A stretch of 64,000 nt of DNA from Amoebidium appalachense (lineage: Eukaryota; Ichthyosporea). The translations under genes were made by a program, and so were the position numbers. Where the stretch lies: the NCBI GenBank assembly GCA_963693365.1, contig CAVNZM010000016.1, forward strand, positions 4,526,001 through 4,590,000, read 5' to 3'. Shown here one piece after another: positions 1 to 6,916 of this stretch. The notes below the pieces were generated by a model. It worked only from the letters and a program-made list of their open reading frames with translations. It was not told the origin of the DNA and did no database searches. Within the stretch, counting starts at the first letter, position 1. The number at the start of each line of letters is the position of its first letter.

Positions 1-385
1 GGTCATCGAGGTGGACGAAGACCAACACCGTGCCTATGATACCACGTGCGAGATTGCGCGGATGTTCAACCAGGCCTCTGCGCACGAAGTGCCGACCATG
101 TTCATCCGGTTCAACCCGCACGGATTCAAGATCAACGGCAAAACCCAGAGAACCGGCATGCAGCAGAGGCTCGACGCACTGACCGGAGCAATCCGACATC
201 TACGGGACACGGACCACGCAGCGCTGTTCAAGGAGGGGAGAATACGAGTGGGGTATCTGTTCTACAACTGGCACGAGGCAACGAAAGACTTGGGTGTTTT
301 GTACAGTAGGTTGGTGTCGATTGAGGACACGGACAGGCTATTAACCGCGTTTCAGGTCGGCACAAATTCCGGTGGAGCAGCGTAG
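1..385 (+). CDS. PD-(D/E)XK-like nuclease, C-terminal part (5' end outside window)
   Basis: The reading frame is open from base 2 and stops at TAG 383-385, so only the C-terminal ~127 residues are present. It opens with V-I-E-V-D-E-D-Q-H, followed about 30 residues later by F-I-R-F-N-P and near the end by V-G-Y-L-F-Y-N. This pattern (acidic E-x-D-E, then RFNP, then a hydrophobic strand) is what I know from restriction-endonuclease-fold proteins of large DNA viruses and algal genomes. The likely role is DNA cleavage; the target is unknown. A poly(A) signal AATAAA at 408-413 follows the stop by 22 bases. It is convergent with the helicase gene on the other strand. The family call is from motif memory; that it is a gene is well supported by the clean frame and its polyadenylation signal. 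Confidence 0.6.
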   Translation, partial: VIEVDEDQHRAYDTTCEIARMFNQASAHEVPTMFIRFNPHGFKINGKTQRTGMQQRLDALTGAIRHLRDTDHAALFKEGRIRVGYLFYNWHEATKDLGVLYSRLVSIEDTDRLLTAFQVGTNSGGAA

Positions 386-827
386 CTTGCCTGAAGTGTG
401 TTATTTGAATAAATACGCTGGACCGAACTGCCCCTTCCTGGGGGCCGTGGGGGGCATGCGTCGCTCGCGTGCCCCGTGCCGCCTGCCCCGGCGCGCAGCC
501 TTTATTTGTCGATGTGCTTGTAAGTATAATACAGAGTATCTGCTACTCCCATGCCAATGATTATTACACCCGGGCCGACTGGCTGGTGTAACCGCGTGGC
601 TATTGTGGCTACTGTGTCCACTGATTCCCAATTCATCCCAAAACCTGAGATCTCCCTAGCAACAGCCAATCAAAAGCCGCCAAACACAAACCCCGCCACC
701 GATTTAGTTCTCTAGCCACAGTAGCCACAAAGAGAAAAAGTAGCCACAGTAGCCACAAAGGACCCAATGGCGCAATTTGATTGGCTGTTGGATCTAGCCA
801 CGTTCTAGCCACTAGCCACACAACAAG
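386..827. promoter_or_regulatory. Convergent intergenic region with poly(A) signals, TAGCCACA repeats and CCAAT inverted repeat
   Basis: No gene is seen here. AATAAA at 408-413 serves the plus-strand nuclease, and AATAAA on the minus strand at about 500-505 could serve the helicase. Repeated TAGCCACA / GTGGCTA words occur at about 590-620 and 713-815. A 14-bp perfect inverted repeat AACAGCCAATCAAA lies at 661-674 and 776-789, each arm containing a CCAAT box. The dense repeats could be regulatory or a replication-related site; that part is inference. Confidence 0.4.
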
Positions 828-2324
828 CTACACTCCGATAAGTTTGCGATCGAGAGCATAGCAGCTCGTAGTGCCAGAGGCGGCGTCACAACCTTCAGCG
901 CCGTAGGCTATTGTGTTAATGCGGGTGCTCTTAATCTTGCCGAGGATGGCCGTAACCGCCATCCCAAAGTCGCGCTGGGTGGGCCTCTTGGACTTGTCGG
1001 GGGTATTCTGTTCCCACCAGGTCTGGTAGAGATAGAAAAGGCCACTTGGGGTGATTCTGGCACCGTCCTCGAACACAGGCGCACCCTCAAATACGTTCTC
1101 CCGTTTCATCAGGTCACGCAGGAACTGCAGCTCCATCGGTCCGCTCAGGTCCTGTAGCTGCCGCTTCAAAGTGGTCATGGGAGGCGGGACCCTGTTGGGG
1201 TCGGACACTGGGATCCTCATGAACCACTGGTAGAGATGCTCAAGCGCAGGGGATCCAGCTGCATACTGCTGGGACAGGGCCCTGAAATACCTCTCATCGC
1301 CAACACGGCTGTCGGACACCTCCATGCACGCATAGCGCCTGTCCGTGCGACTGACCGGGATGGGATGCTGTTCGTTGGACATCAGGATCCAGCGCTCGCA
1401 TGACCTGACCTTGACTGCATCAATTCCCTTGGCCTCGTAGGTCATGGTGTCGTCGGTAATAAGCGTCTTCAGGTGGTTGGGTGTACGATGACTCTTCCCG
1501 TATGTAACCTCATTGCACACAACCAACAGCTTGAACGTGATACCGCCATTGAAGCGGCTTGCCAGCCTGTCCTCGGTCTCAACCACACCAACAAGATCGT
1601 CACCCAGGACATTCTGAATGATCCGGACAAACATGTTCTTGCCAGTTCCTTCGATGCTCCTCATCAGCCAGGCAGACTCGGGCTTGCGTGCGGGGTACTG
1701 GAACAGGTGCCCCAGCCACTCCAGCACGTAACGGTACAGAGACTCGTCTCCTGCACAGATGACCTCCCTTGCATGGCAAATAAAGCCCGCAAGAAGGCTC
1801 TCGTCTATGACAAAAGATGGGTCATACAGGAACTGGAATCCCTGGAAGCTGTTGAATGTGCGGCTGTGGGTAGACGTGTAGCGGGGGTTGCGGACACGGG
1901 TCTTGGGGTCCGGGTCACTGGGGTCGAAGACGATACCACCGTGGTACACGACCATGTGGCTACTGTCCAGATGCCAGGAGCCCTTGTATGTTTCCACCTT
2001 TTTGCCTGTCGGGTTGTATTTGAACTTGTACTTGGACAGCATGTCGGCCACCTTCTCCTTGGACTTGATCTCATGGACGAATCTCCCATCCTTGAAACGC
2101 TTGAAGAGGTACACACCATCCGGGCGGGAATAAGCCACCAGTGTGCGACAGAACGTGTGGATCTGCTCCTCTGTCCACTCGTATTGCTCGACGATGTCCG
2201 CGTCCAACCAGTTGTTGCGCGTGCCTGTTGTCCGCTCAAACTCTTCGTATGTCGCCAGTTTGCGCTGCTCGTTCTCTGACATGTCCGTGGCTATCTTCAT
2301 GTAGAGGTCTTCCATGACGTCCAT
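828..2324 (-). CDS. D5-like superfamily 3 helicase (DUF5906-type) of a virus-like element
   Basis: Encodes 498 residues. An SF3 helicase core is visible: Walker A S-I-E-G-T-G-K-N at about residues 223-230, Walker B L-L-V-V-C-N-E at about 266-272, and the sensor/motif C block W-I-L-M-S-N-E at 312-318, with a D-R-R arginine cluster at 328-330. Upstream, F-N-S-F-Q-G-F (157-163) matches the N-x-x-x-G-F motif that precedes the ATPase in this family. The protein would unwind DNA during element replication. I see no primase (AEP) domain in front, so it is helicase-only or the primase is separate. Such helicases are the replication hallmark of virophages, polinton-like viruses and related plasmids. 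A TATA box lies on the same strand at 2371-2380, about 50 bases before the ATG, inside the end of the neighbouring zinc-finger gene. Confidence 0.88.
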   Translation of the reverse strand: MDVMEDLYMKIATDMSENEQRKLATYEEFERTTGTRNNWLDADIVEQYEWTEEQIHTFCRTLVAYSRPDGVYLFKRFKDGRFVHEIKSKEKVADMLSKYKFKYNPTGKKVETYKGSWHLDSSHMVVYHGGIVFDPSDPDPKTRVRNPRYTSTHSRTFNSFQGFQFLYDPSFVIDESLLAGFICHAREVICAGDESLYRYVLEWLGHLFQYPARKPESAWLMRSIEGTGKNMFVRIIQNVLGDDLVGVVETEDRLASRFNGGITFKLLVVCNEVTYGKSHRTPNHLKTLITDDTMTYEAKGIDAVKVRSCERWILMSNEQHPIPVSRTDRRYACMEVSDSRVGDERYFRALSQQYAAGSPALEHLYQWFMRIPVSDPNRVPPPMTTLKRQLQDLSGPMELQFLRDLMKRENVFEGAPVFEDGARITPSGLFYLYQTWWEQNTPDKSKRPTQRDFGMAVTAILGKIKSTRINTIAYGAEGCDAASGTTSCYALDRKLIGV

Positions 2325-2370
2325 TGTAGTATGGTTAGATAATATCTGACAGGTGTCGGGTCGTGCTCGC

Positions 2371-2380
2371 CGTATTTATA
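2371..2380 (-). promoter_or_regulatory. TATA box of the helicase gene
   Basis: On the minus strand the sequence reads TATAAATACG, about 47 bases upstream of the helicase ATG at 2324. It overlaps the TAA stop codon (2376-2378) of the zinc-finger gene, so the promoter is embedded in the upstream gene, as in compact viral genomes. Confidence 0.6.
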
Positions 2381-2813
2381 CCAGATCGGGTGCATTCGTC
2401 ACCAGCTCGGGATGTGCTGCCCTCACATGGCAGTTTAGGGCATGAGACCGACTGAATCTGCACTCGCATCCCACAGACAGGCACCGGAGGGTGTCCCGCA
2501 CCGGCCGCGTGCGCGTCTTGTCCTCCTTGTGGACTAGGCGCCGGTGCCACCATAACGCGGCGGGGTACGGGAAGTCGGCAGGGCACATGTCGCAGACATA
2601 TGGCCGCTCGCCGGTATGCATTCGCACGTGCAGCTTCATGTAGTCGCCGCGGGTAAAGGATGCAAAGCAGCCATCATGGGGGCATGTGTACGGACGGGTC
2701 TCCGAGTGCGTTGTGGCACGGTGTCTTTTCATGTTGGCGTTGGTGGTGAACGTTTGGGCGCATTCGGGGCACGGAAAGACTCTCTTGGGCGGGGGCCTGC
2801 ATGGTTGGTCCAT
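2376..2813 (-). CDS. C2H2 zinc-finger protein, four fingers
   Basis: Encodes 145 residues starting at M-D-Q-P-C; the frame stays open upstream but lacks a better ATG and runs into a poly-G tract. Four C2H2 fingers follow in tandem: F-P-C-P-E-C...H-R-A-T-T-H, Y-T-C-P-H-D-G-C...H-V-R-M-H with a canonical T-G-E-R-P-Y linker, Y-V-C-D-M-C...H-R-R-L-V-H, and L-R-C-L-S-V-G-C...H-V-R-A-A-H. Probably a sequence-specific DNA-binding regulator of the element or of host genes. Its stop codon overlaps the helicase TATA box, with 51 bases between the stop and the helicase ATG. An alternative is a captured host transcription factor; the fingers alone do not discriminate. Confidence 0.85.
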   Translation of the reverse strand: MDQPCRPPPKRVFPCPECAQTFTTNANMKRHRATTHSETRPYTCPHDGCFASFTRGDYMKLHVRMHTGERPYVCDMCPADFPYPAALWWHRRLVHKEDKTRTRPVRDTLRCLSVGCECRFSRSHALNCHVRAAHPELVTNAPDLV

Positions 2814-2869
2814 TGCTAAGGAATGGGGAGAAAATGAGTGCGGGTGTCGCTTAAGTACCCCCCCCCCCC

Positions 2870-3124
2870 CTACCACCTGTACACCAGCACGCCAGCGAGC
2901 AGCACGAGCAGCACGATGCATGCAAGCGCTATGCCCCTCCACATCGAAGCCCTCTTGAGCTGTGCATCATGGTCGTCCAATGAAGTGCCCATGTAGAGCA
3001 TGAAGCGCGTGCTGTTGTCGATGGTCAGGTGGTACTCGTGCGGGTCGGCGGCAATGTCATCCCTGCGCACCCACGAGTTACTCGGGTTGTCAAATCTCAG
3101 GTTTGCAATGTTCGGAGAAGTCAT
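2870..3124 (-). CDS. Small tail-anchored membrane protein
   Basis: Encodes 84 residues beginning M-T-S-P-N-I. The first 62 residues are hydrophilic and contain D-N-P-S-N-S-W-V-R. They are followed by a single C-terminal transmembrane helix (A-L-A-C-I-V-L-L-V-L-L-A-G-V-L-V, about 66-81) ending in Y-R-W. This architecture fits a tail-anchored or virion-membrane protein with the N-terminus in the cytosol. The frame extends upstream to 3181 only with a GTG codon, so I chose the first ATG. It is divergent from the plus-strand gene at 3205, with 80 bases between the two starts. I do not recognise the family. Confidence 0.6.
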   Translation of the reverse strand: MTSPNIANLRFDNPSNSWVRRDDIAADPHEYHLTIDNSTRFMLYMGTSLDDHDAQLKRASMWRGIALACIVLLVLLAGVLVYRW

Positions 3125-3204
3125 ACCTTCCGAAGAGATAGTTTGGAGCGCCCCCTCCCCAGCAACTCGGGGAGCACACACAGAGATTATGCATCGCAGT
3201 GCTA

Positions 3205-3612
3205 ATGGAACCTAAAAACCGCTGGGACGTAGGGCGCGCCAAGACGGAGGACGCATTGCTCTTCGAGACCCTTGTCAAAGAACCGCCCCTGACCAAACCT
3301 CGGACCCTGCTCGAGTCCGCCTACCGTGCCGGAGTGTCACACGGCGCGCCCAGCACCATGGCGCCCGGCGGCGCAACCACCGAGGACCTGAGCACAGCAC
3401 TTGAAGATTGGGGTGAGCGCTGGCTTGACTATTTTTTCAAAGAGGTCGGCCACGTGGTGGAGGCAGCAGGGCTGCCGCTGCGCGAGGGTGTCTTTGACAG
3501 ATCCTACGGGCGCAACCGCAACCAGGAGTTCGAGGGGGTGGGTGCGGACCTTGATGAGTGGAACGAGGGGACCCCCTGGAGCAACGCGGGCAACGTGGGG
3601 CATGCCTTATAG
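3205..3612 (+). CDS. Hypothetical acidic protein of the virus-like element
   Basis: Encodes 135 residues from ATG 3205 (M-E-P-K-N-R-W) to TAG 3610-3612. Predicted soluble, with no membrane segment. The centre (E-D-W-G-E-R-W-L-D-Y-F-F-K-E-V) looks amphipathic helical, and the tail is rich in G, N and acidic residues. Divergently arranged with the tail-anchored protein gene and convergent with the basic-protein gene. A possible AATAAA poly(A) signal is at 3725-3730. I do not recognise a family; assignment as a gene rests on codon-like composition and on its place in a tightly packed array. Confidence 0.55.
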   Translation: MEPKNRWDVGRAKTEDALLFETLVKEPPLTKPRTLLESAYRAGVSHGAPSTMAPGGATTEDLSTALEDWGERWLDYFFKEVGHVVEAAGLPLREGVFDRSYGRNRNQEFEGVGADLDEWNEGTPWSNAGNVGHAL

Positions 3613-3633
3613 CAAAAAATCTTAAACAGTTTC

Positions 3634-3718
3634 GGGGTGAATATATAATGTAAATCCAACGATCCAAATAATGGTTTTGCAACTTCACATTGGGGTGAAT
3701 ATACAATGTAAATCCAAC
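3634..3718. repeat. Two 27-bp direct repeats
   Basis: A 27-base word beginning GGGGTGAATATA and ending AATCCAAC occurs at 3634-3660 and again at 3692-3718 with one mismatch. It lies in the gap between two convergent genes and could be terminator- or regulation-related. Confidence 0.7.
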
Positions 3719-3734
3719 AACAGAAATAAAAATA

Positions 3735-3872
3735 TCAATGTGCTTGGCGCTTTACTCGCACACTCTGTCGGAGCACCAGTCTCCGGTATTTTGGCATGAA
3801 CTCGTCTGCATAGACGTACTTCCTTGCACGTCTGTGACCCCTCTTTTTGGACCGACCTCTTCGTTTTGACAT
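3735..3872 (-). CDS. 45-residue highly basic protein (possible DNA-condensing core protein)
   Basis: Starts M-S-K-R-R-G-R-S-K-K-R and is about 40% Arg/Lys/His, with a short less-basic centre (Y-V-Y-A-D-E-F-M-P-K-Y) and a second basic stretch at the C-terminus. Small arginine-rich proteins of this kind condense DNA in adenovirus-like and polinton-like virions, so a genome-packaging role is a reasonable inference but not proven. It lies 32 bases downstream of the stop of the 125-residue gene on the same strand, suggesting co-expression. The frame is open for 15 more codons upstream; I chose the ATG directly in front of the basic domain. Confidence 0.55.
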   Translation of the reverse strand: MSKRRGRSKKRGHRRARKYVYADEFMPKYRRLVLRQSVRVKRQAH

Positions 3873-3904
3873 GACGTTCACCCAAAAATTGTGGGCGACC
3901 TCTC

Positions 3905-4282
3905 CTAGTGAAACCACTTTCTCCGCTTACACCCTGCGGCACATTGGTTGCTGGTCCACGCGCCCTCCTCGAGCTCGAGATACACCTTGCGCCACCCGGG
4001 CTCCGCGCGCTTGATCTCGCACGCCACCACAATGTCTCCCGGTCGCACACCTGCGGTCCACATGCTTGTGCAACAGCGCACGCTCAGCACCTCACACTCC
4101 GATTCGGGCCCACGTACACACACACCGAAACACGCAAGCGCGCACTCGTGGTCATGCAGCGCCTCGAGAACTGGCACCTTGCGAATGAGTGTGCGCCGAA
4201 GCAGGCGGGGACTCTGGAGGGTATAAAAGCGTGTGTCTGACACGGGGAGCTGCCAGTCTGAATCTGCACCAGAACCGACCAT
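3905..4282 (-). CDS. Hypothetical protein, head-to-head with and overlapping the neighbouring start
   Basis: Encodes 125 residues. G/C in the third codon position is high throughout and the product looks globular, with a cysteine-rich middle (C-A-L-A-C-F-G-V-C-V ... V-R-C-C) and W-x-A-G-V-R-P-G-D-I-V-V-A-C-E before a basic C-terminus (C-K-R-R-K-W-F-H). The only usable ATG (4282-4280) lies in the palindrome CCATGG shared with the plus-strand ATG at 4281-4283. The first ~20 codons would then lie over the plus-strand TATA box. The true start could be further in. No family recognised. Confidence 0.5.
   Translation of the reverse strand: MVGSGADSDWQLPVSDTRFYTLQSPRLLRRTLIRKVPVLEALHDHECALACFGVCVRGPESECEVLSVRCCTSMWTAGVRPGDIVVACEIKRAEPGWRKVYLELEEGAWTSNQCAAGCKRRKWFH
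4222..4229 (+). promoter_or_regulatory. TATA box (TATAAAAG)
   Basis: TATAAAAG sits 52 bases upstream of the plus-strand ATG at 4281. It falls within the first codons of the overlapping minus-strand gene. Confidence 0.6.
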
Positions 4283-4799
4283 GGCTTTTGAGCAGGACCT
4301 GAAGCTATTTGTCAATCGGCTGTCGCTGCTTGTATCCAACATGACGTTCGACTCGAACGGCGCCGGGAGGGTGGCAAGCCGGCCGCTACAGCTCCACGCA
4401 AGACTCGGGAAGGGCGACACGATGCTGTCGGACACGATGCTGCCGCTGCAGTCGGTGGAAACGTCGAACAGGACTGGACTCAACCACCTTGTGTTTTCGA
4501 CGTGTCCGCTGGAGGGGGCCGGGGATGCGGTGACCATCGACCTGGATTGGGGCAAGTCGTTTCGGCTGACCTGGGAGCGCTGGGACACCACGCTGTTGCT
4601 GCTGCCACCGAGGGATCCGACGGAGGAGGAGGGCATGAGCGAGGGACGAGCTGTCCCCATGGAGGCAAAGAGAAAACGAACAACCCTTCTGCGAATCGAC
4701 TTTTTGAAGGACTTCCTTTGGCATGACATGGGGTGCGACATTCTGTCGCTGCAGTTATATGAATCAGTACAGAAAAATAGGCGGCAGTGTAGAGAATAA
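4281..4799 (+). CDS. Hypothetical protein with its own TATA box
   Basis: Encodes 172 residues from M-A-F-E-Q-D-L-K-L-F to TAA 4797-4799. Mixed alpha/beta-looking, no membrane segment; hydrophobic strand-like pieces (W-D-T-T-L-L-L-L-P-P) and a basic patch (E-A-K-R-K-R-T-T-L-L) precede a C-terminal helical region. TATAAAAG 52 bases upstream supports this start. Its ATG overlaps the minus-strand ATG in one CCATGG. I do not recognise a family. A structural or accessory protein of the element is possible but is only inferred from location. Confidence 0.6.
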   Translation: MAFEQDLKLFVNRLSLLVSNMTFDSNGAGRVASRPLQLHARLGKGDTMLSDTMLPLQSVETSNRTGLNHLVFSTCPLEGAGDAVTIDLDWGKSFRLTWERWDTTLLLLPPRDPTEEEGMSEGRAVPMEAKRKRTTLLRIDFLKDFLWHDMGCDILSLQLYESVQKNRRQCRE

Positions 4800-5340
4800 T
4801 GCAGGTATCACGCAGTGCGTGTGTGTGTGCGACTGCCGGTGAAGGTGCAACTGTGCCCTGGATGGCGCAGCATGTGAATATAAGGAGGCCCACAGCCAGG
4901 GAGTCATCGGAGCACATGTCTGGTGTGCGTTGGGATTATGGTCGATAATATTGTTACAAATATGTGGGTTTGGAGTGTCCATTAGGGAGCCAGCCCTACA
5001 CTCAGGATATATATATATATATAAGTATAAGCAGATACACGTCACCTGAAACTTGTTGCACTGAGTAACAATAATTATCTTACTCAAGGTACTGATTCTG
5101 AGTAACACAGACAAGTGTCCCACACTAGATGTTACTCGACCAAATATGGTAAAGGTTTCCTTTTTAGGTATAAAAATATGCAATTGTCATATAGTGAGTA
5201 GGATGAGTAGGATGAGTACGTACTCATCTACTGCGGGCTACGGGTATACCTAAATCTCAATCCAAAAGGAAATTGGAACACCCGGGGGGAGACCAGATGA
5301 GTAGGTACTCAAGCTACTCATCCTACTGACCCCATCACTG
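4800..5340. repeat. Gene-free stretch with (AT)n and TACTCATC palindromes
   Basis: No gene is supported. (AT)n occupies 5006-5023. Between 5184 and 5330 the word GATGAGTA and its complement TACTCATC recur in both orientations, including an 18-bp perfect palindrome GATGAGTACGTACTCATC at 5211-5228 and a second imperfect one at about 5294-5325. These hairpin-prone words lie directly outside the left inverted-repeat arm that starts at 5341. Confidence 0.7.
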
Positions 5341-5549
5341 CCTATAGGCATGCCCCGTGTGCAGGGCACTGATTTCTACCCTCTTCTGGTTGGTGCCAAG
5401 AGGCAGTGCCCTACACGTGTGGTGTCTAAACAGCCTATAGGCATGCTCCGTGTGCAGGGCACTAATTTGTTGTGCCTTCCTTTTTTGGTTAGATCTATAC
5501 CCGGCCAATGGTTAGCAGCCACGGGTTTGTTTTCATCAAGCTTAGACGT
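5341..5549 (+). repeat. Left arm of a long inverted repeat bounding 5.3-10.9 kb
   Basis: From the inner edge at about 5549 outwards, this arm matches the reverse complement of 10132 onwards: a near-identical unique part (CTTGATGAAAACAAACCCGT in the right-arm orientation), then about 1.6 copies of the 92-bp unit that is tandemly expanded on the right. The left copies differ from the right array at several bases (for example an extra G in GCAGGGCAC), so the arms are not a recent duplicate. Confidence 0.85.
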
Positions 5550-5607
5550 TAATACATACTAAGTAACAGAATGAAATCACTCGCAAGTGTTATCCCTCAT
5601 GATTGTA

Positions 5608-5964
5608 TCAATCCGTTTCATCCGGAGTCTTAGCGGACTGGCCCAGCCGTATGAGACAGGCCCGTAGAAAGTCCTTTTGCTTCTTCAGCTTGTCGTTTTC
5701 CAGCTGCAGCTCTTGGTTCTCCACCACCAAATTCTTGTTCTCTTCGCACACCTTGTTGCGCTCCTCTTGCAGGCCCTTGATCACCTCCCGCTGGTTCTTG
5801 TTCATTGTGCGCAGCGCGTCGTTGTCCTTGTCCATGTCGTTGTTCAACTCCCTCAGCTGCTGGATCAGCCCGTGCAGCCCCTCGTTGGCCTCCTTCAGCA
5901 TCTTGTTGGTCTCTTGCAGCTGCTCGGTGTGTGCATCTTGGCGCTGTGTATCTGTTTCATCCAT
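5608..5964 (-). CDS. Coiled-coil protein, 118 residues
   Basis: Starts M-D-E-T-D-T-Q-R-Q and continues as one almost unbroken heptad pattern with frequent L, N, E, K and Q (for example L-R-E-L-N-N-D-M-D-K-D-N-D-A-L). There is no proline until the last few residues. It should form a rod-like dimer or trimer. It is the first gene inside the left inverted-repeat arm. The other genes of this segment also encode coiled coils, so a shared structural role such as a fibre or scaffold is conceivable, but nothing in the sequence proves it. Confidence 0.6.
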   Translation of the reverse strand: MDETDTQRQDAHTEQLQETNKMLKEANEGLHGLIQQLRELNNDMDKDNDALRTMNKNQREVIKGLQEERNKVCEENKNLVVENQELQLENDKLKKQKDFLRACLIRLGQSAKTPDETD

Positions 5965-6356
5965 TGTGTCGTTTGCAGCCGGTTGGGCAGGAGGTGTTTA
6001 GTTTTTATCCACGAAGCAAAGCAGTGTGAACAAAAAAAACGTCCCTCTTATTTTTACGAAGCAAAAGTGTGACCCAAAAAAAAACGTTCCTCTTACACAA
6101 TGCAAAATAAAGCAAAATCCTATGATGCGCAAACACACCGTGAACTAAAAAAACTCGCCACTGATTATTTACAAAGTAAAGCAGTGTGAACAAAAAAAAA
6201 AGCGCTCCTTACACAGTGCAAAATAAAACACACACACACACACACCAAGCCATTTGTATCCAGCTCGGACCCCTTTTTGTGCGCACACTTCTGGTTGGTG
6301 TATAAGTATTGGATCCACGTGAGCGCGAGTTTCCTAAGTGCTGCTCAAAAAGTGAC
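5965..6356. repeat. A-rich degenerate tandem repeats and (CA)n
   Basis: Between 6009 and 6230 four imperfect copies of a roughly 50-60 base unit occur (GAAGCAAAGCAGTGTGAACA followed by an A8 run and a CTCTTAC-like block). A short (CA)n follows at 6228-6245. A TATAAGTA element is at 6301-6308. Confidence 0.55.
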
Positions 6357-6449
6357 ATGTTGTTCCTGTCAGCAGGCAGTGCACCGATTCGCTATCAATT
6401 GACATCGTGTTCAAGCAGTCAGCACCATGTGATTGTGTACTTTTCCTGA
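6357..6449 (+). CDS. Possible 30-residue small ORF behind a TATA box
   Basis: ATG at 6357 follows TATAAGTA (6301) by about 50 bases, the spacing seen for neighbouring genes. The product begins M-L-F-L-S-A-G-S and ends V-I-V-Y-F-S. It has no recognisable domain. Support is limited to promoter spacing, and chance cannot be excluded. Confidence 0.2.
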   Translation: MLFLSAGSAPIRYQLTSCSSSQHHVIVYFS

Positions 6450-6916
6450 CCAATTTTTGTATCCCTGATAGACAGAATAATGCTCGTAATTGTTGGGAAG
6501 CATATTCGTGTTTTTTTAGGAGTTGCTACATCAAAATACATTGTGTTCAAACACTGACGGCCAAGTTGCAAAGATCGGATTACAATCCAATCTGTCAAAT
6601 GACAATTCTCAAGTCAAAACATGCTCTTGTTGATCCAATCAGAATTCATCAATCAGTCAGCAGATTTGGTTGAGCCCCAACTTATCGGATACACCAAGAT
6701 GCCCAAATGACAATTAGCCAATCAGATATTCACGCGATCTCTAGATCCAATCAAGCGTCGCGGCTGGGGTATATCCAACCAATCTAATGCAATAAAGCAT
6801 CTGATGCCAAAGCCGGGCACGGCATATAAAAGCCCATACTCTCTTCAATCCACACACCTTTTCCATGTTAGCTAGCTTCTTCCTTGCCACACAACGTACA
6901 TCCAACTGTCACGAAA
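6450..6916. promoter_or_regulatory. Promoter region of the 234-residue gene, CCAAT-rich
   Basis: No gene is seen. Several CCAAT/ATTGG words (for example at about 6585, 6635, 6718, 6748 and 6778) precede the TATA box at 6825-6832, giving the look of a regulated RNA polymerase II promoter. Confidence 0.45.
6825..6832 (+). promoter_or_regulatory. TATA box in shared motif GGCATATAAAAGC
   Basis: TATAAAAG lies about 85 bases before the ATG at 6917. The 13-base context GGCATATAAAAGC is identical to the one in front of the minus-strand gene starting at 9919. Confidence 0.65.

Noticed and set aside
1473-2279. 268-codon frame opposite the helicase
   Set aside because: Antisense shadow of a strongly conserved SF3 helicase; no motifs of its own.
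3908-4240. 110-codon plus-strand frame
   Set aside because: Opposite frame has consistent codon-like third positions and a better-looking protein; this one overlaps the TATA box of the next gene.
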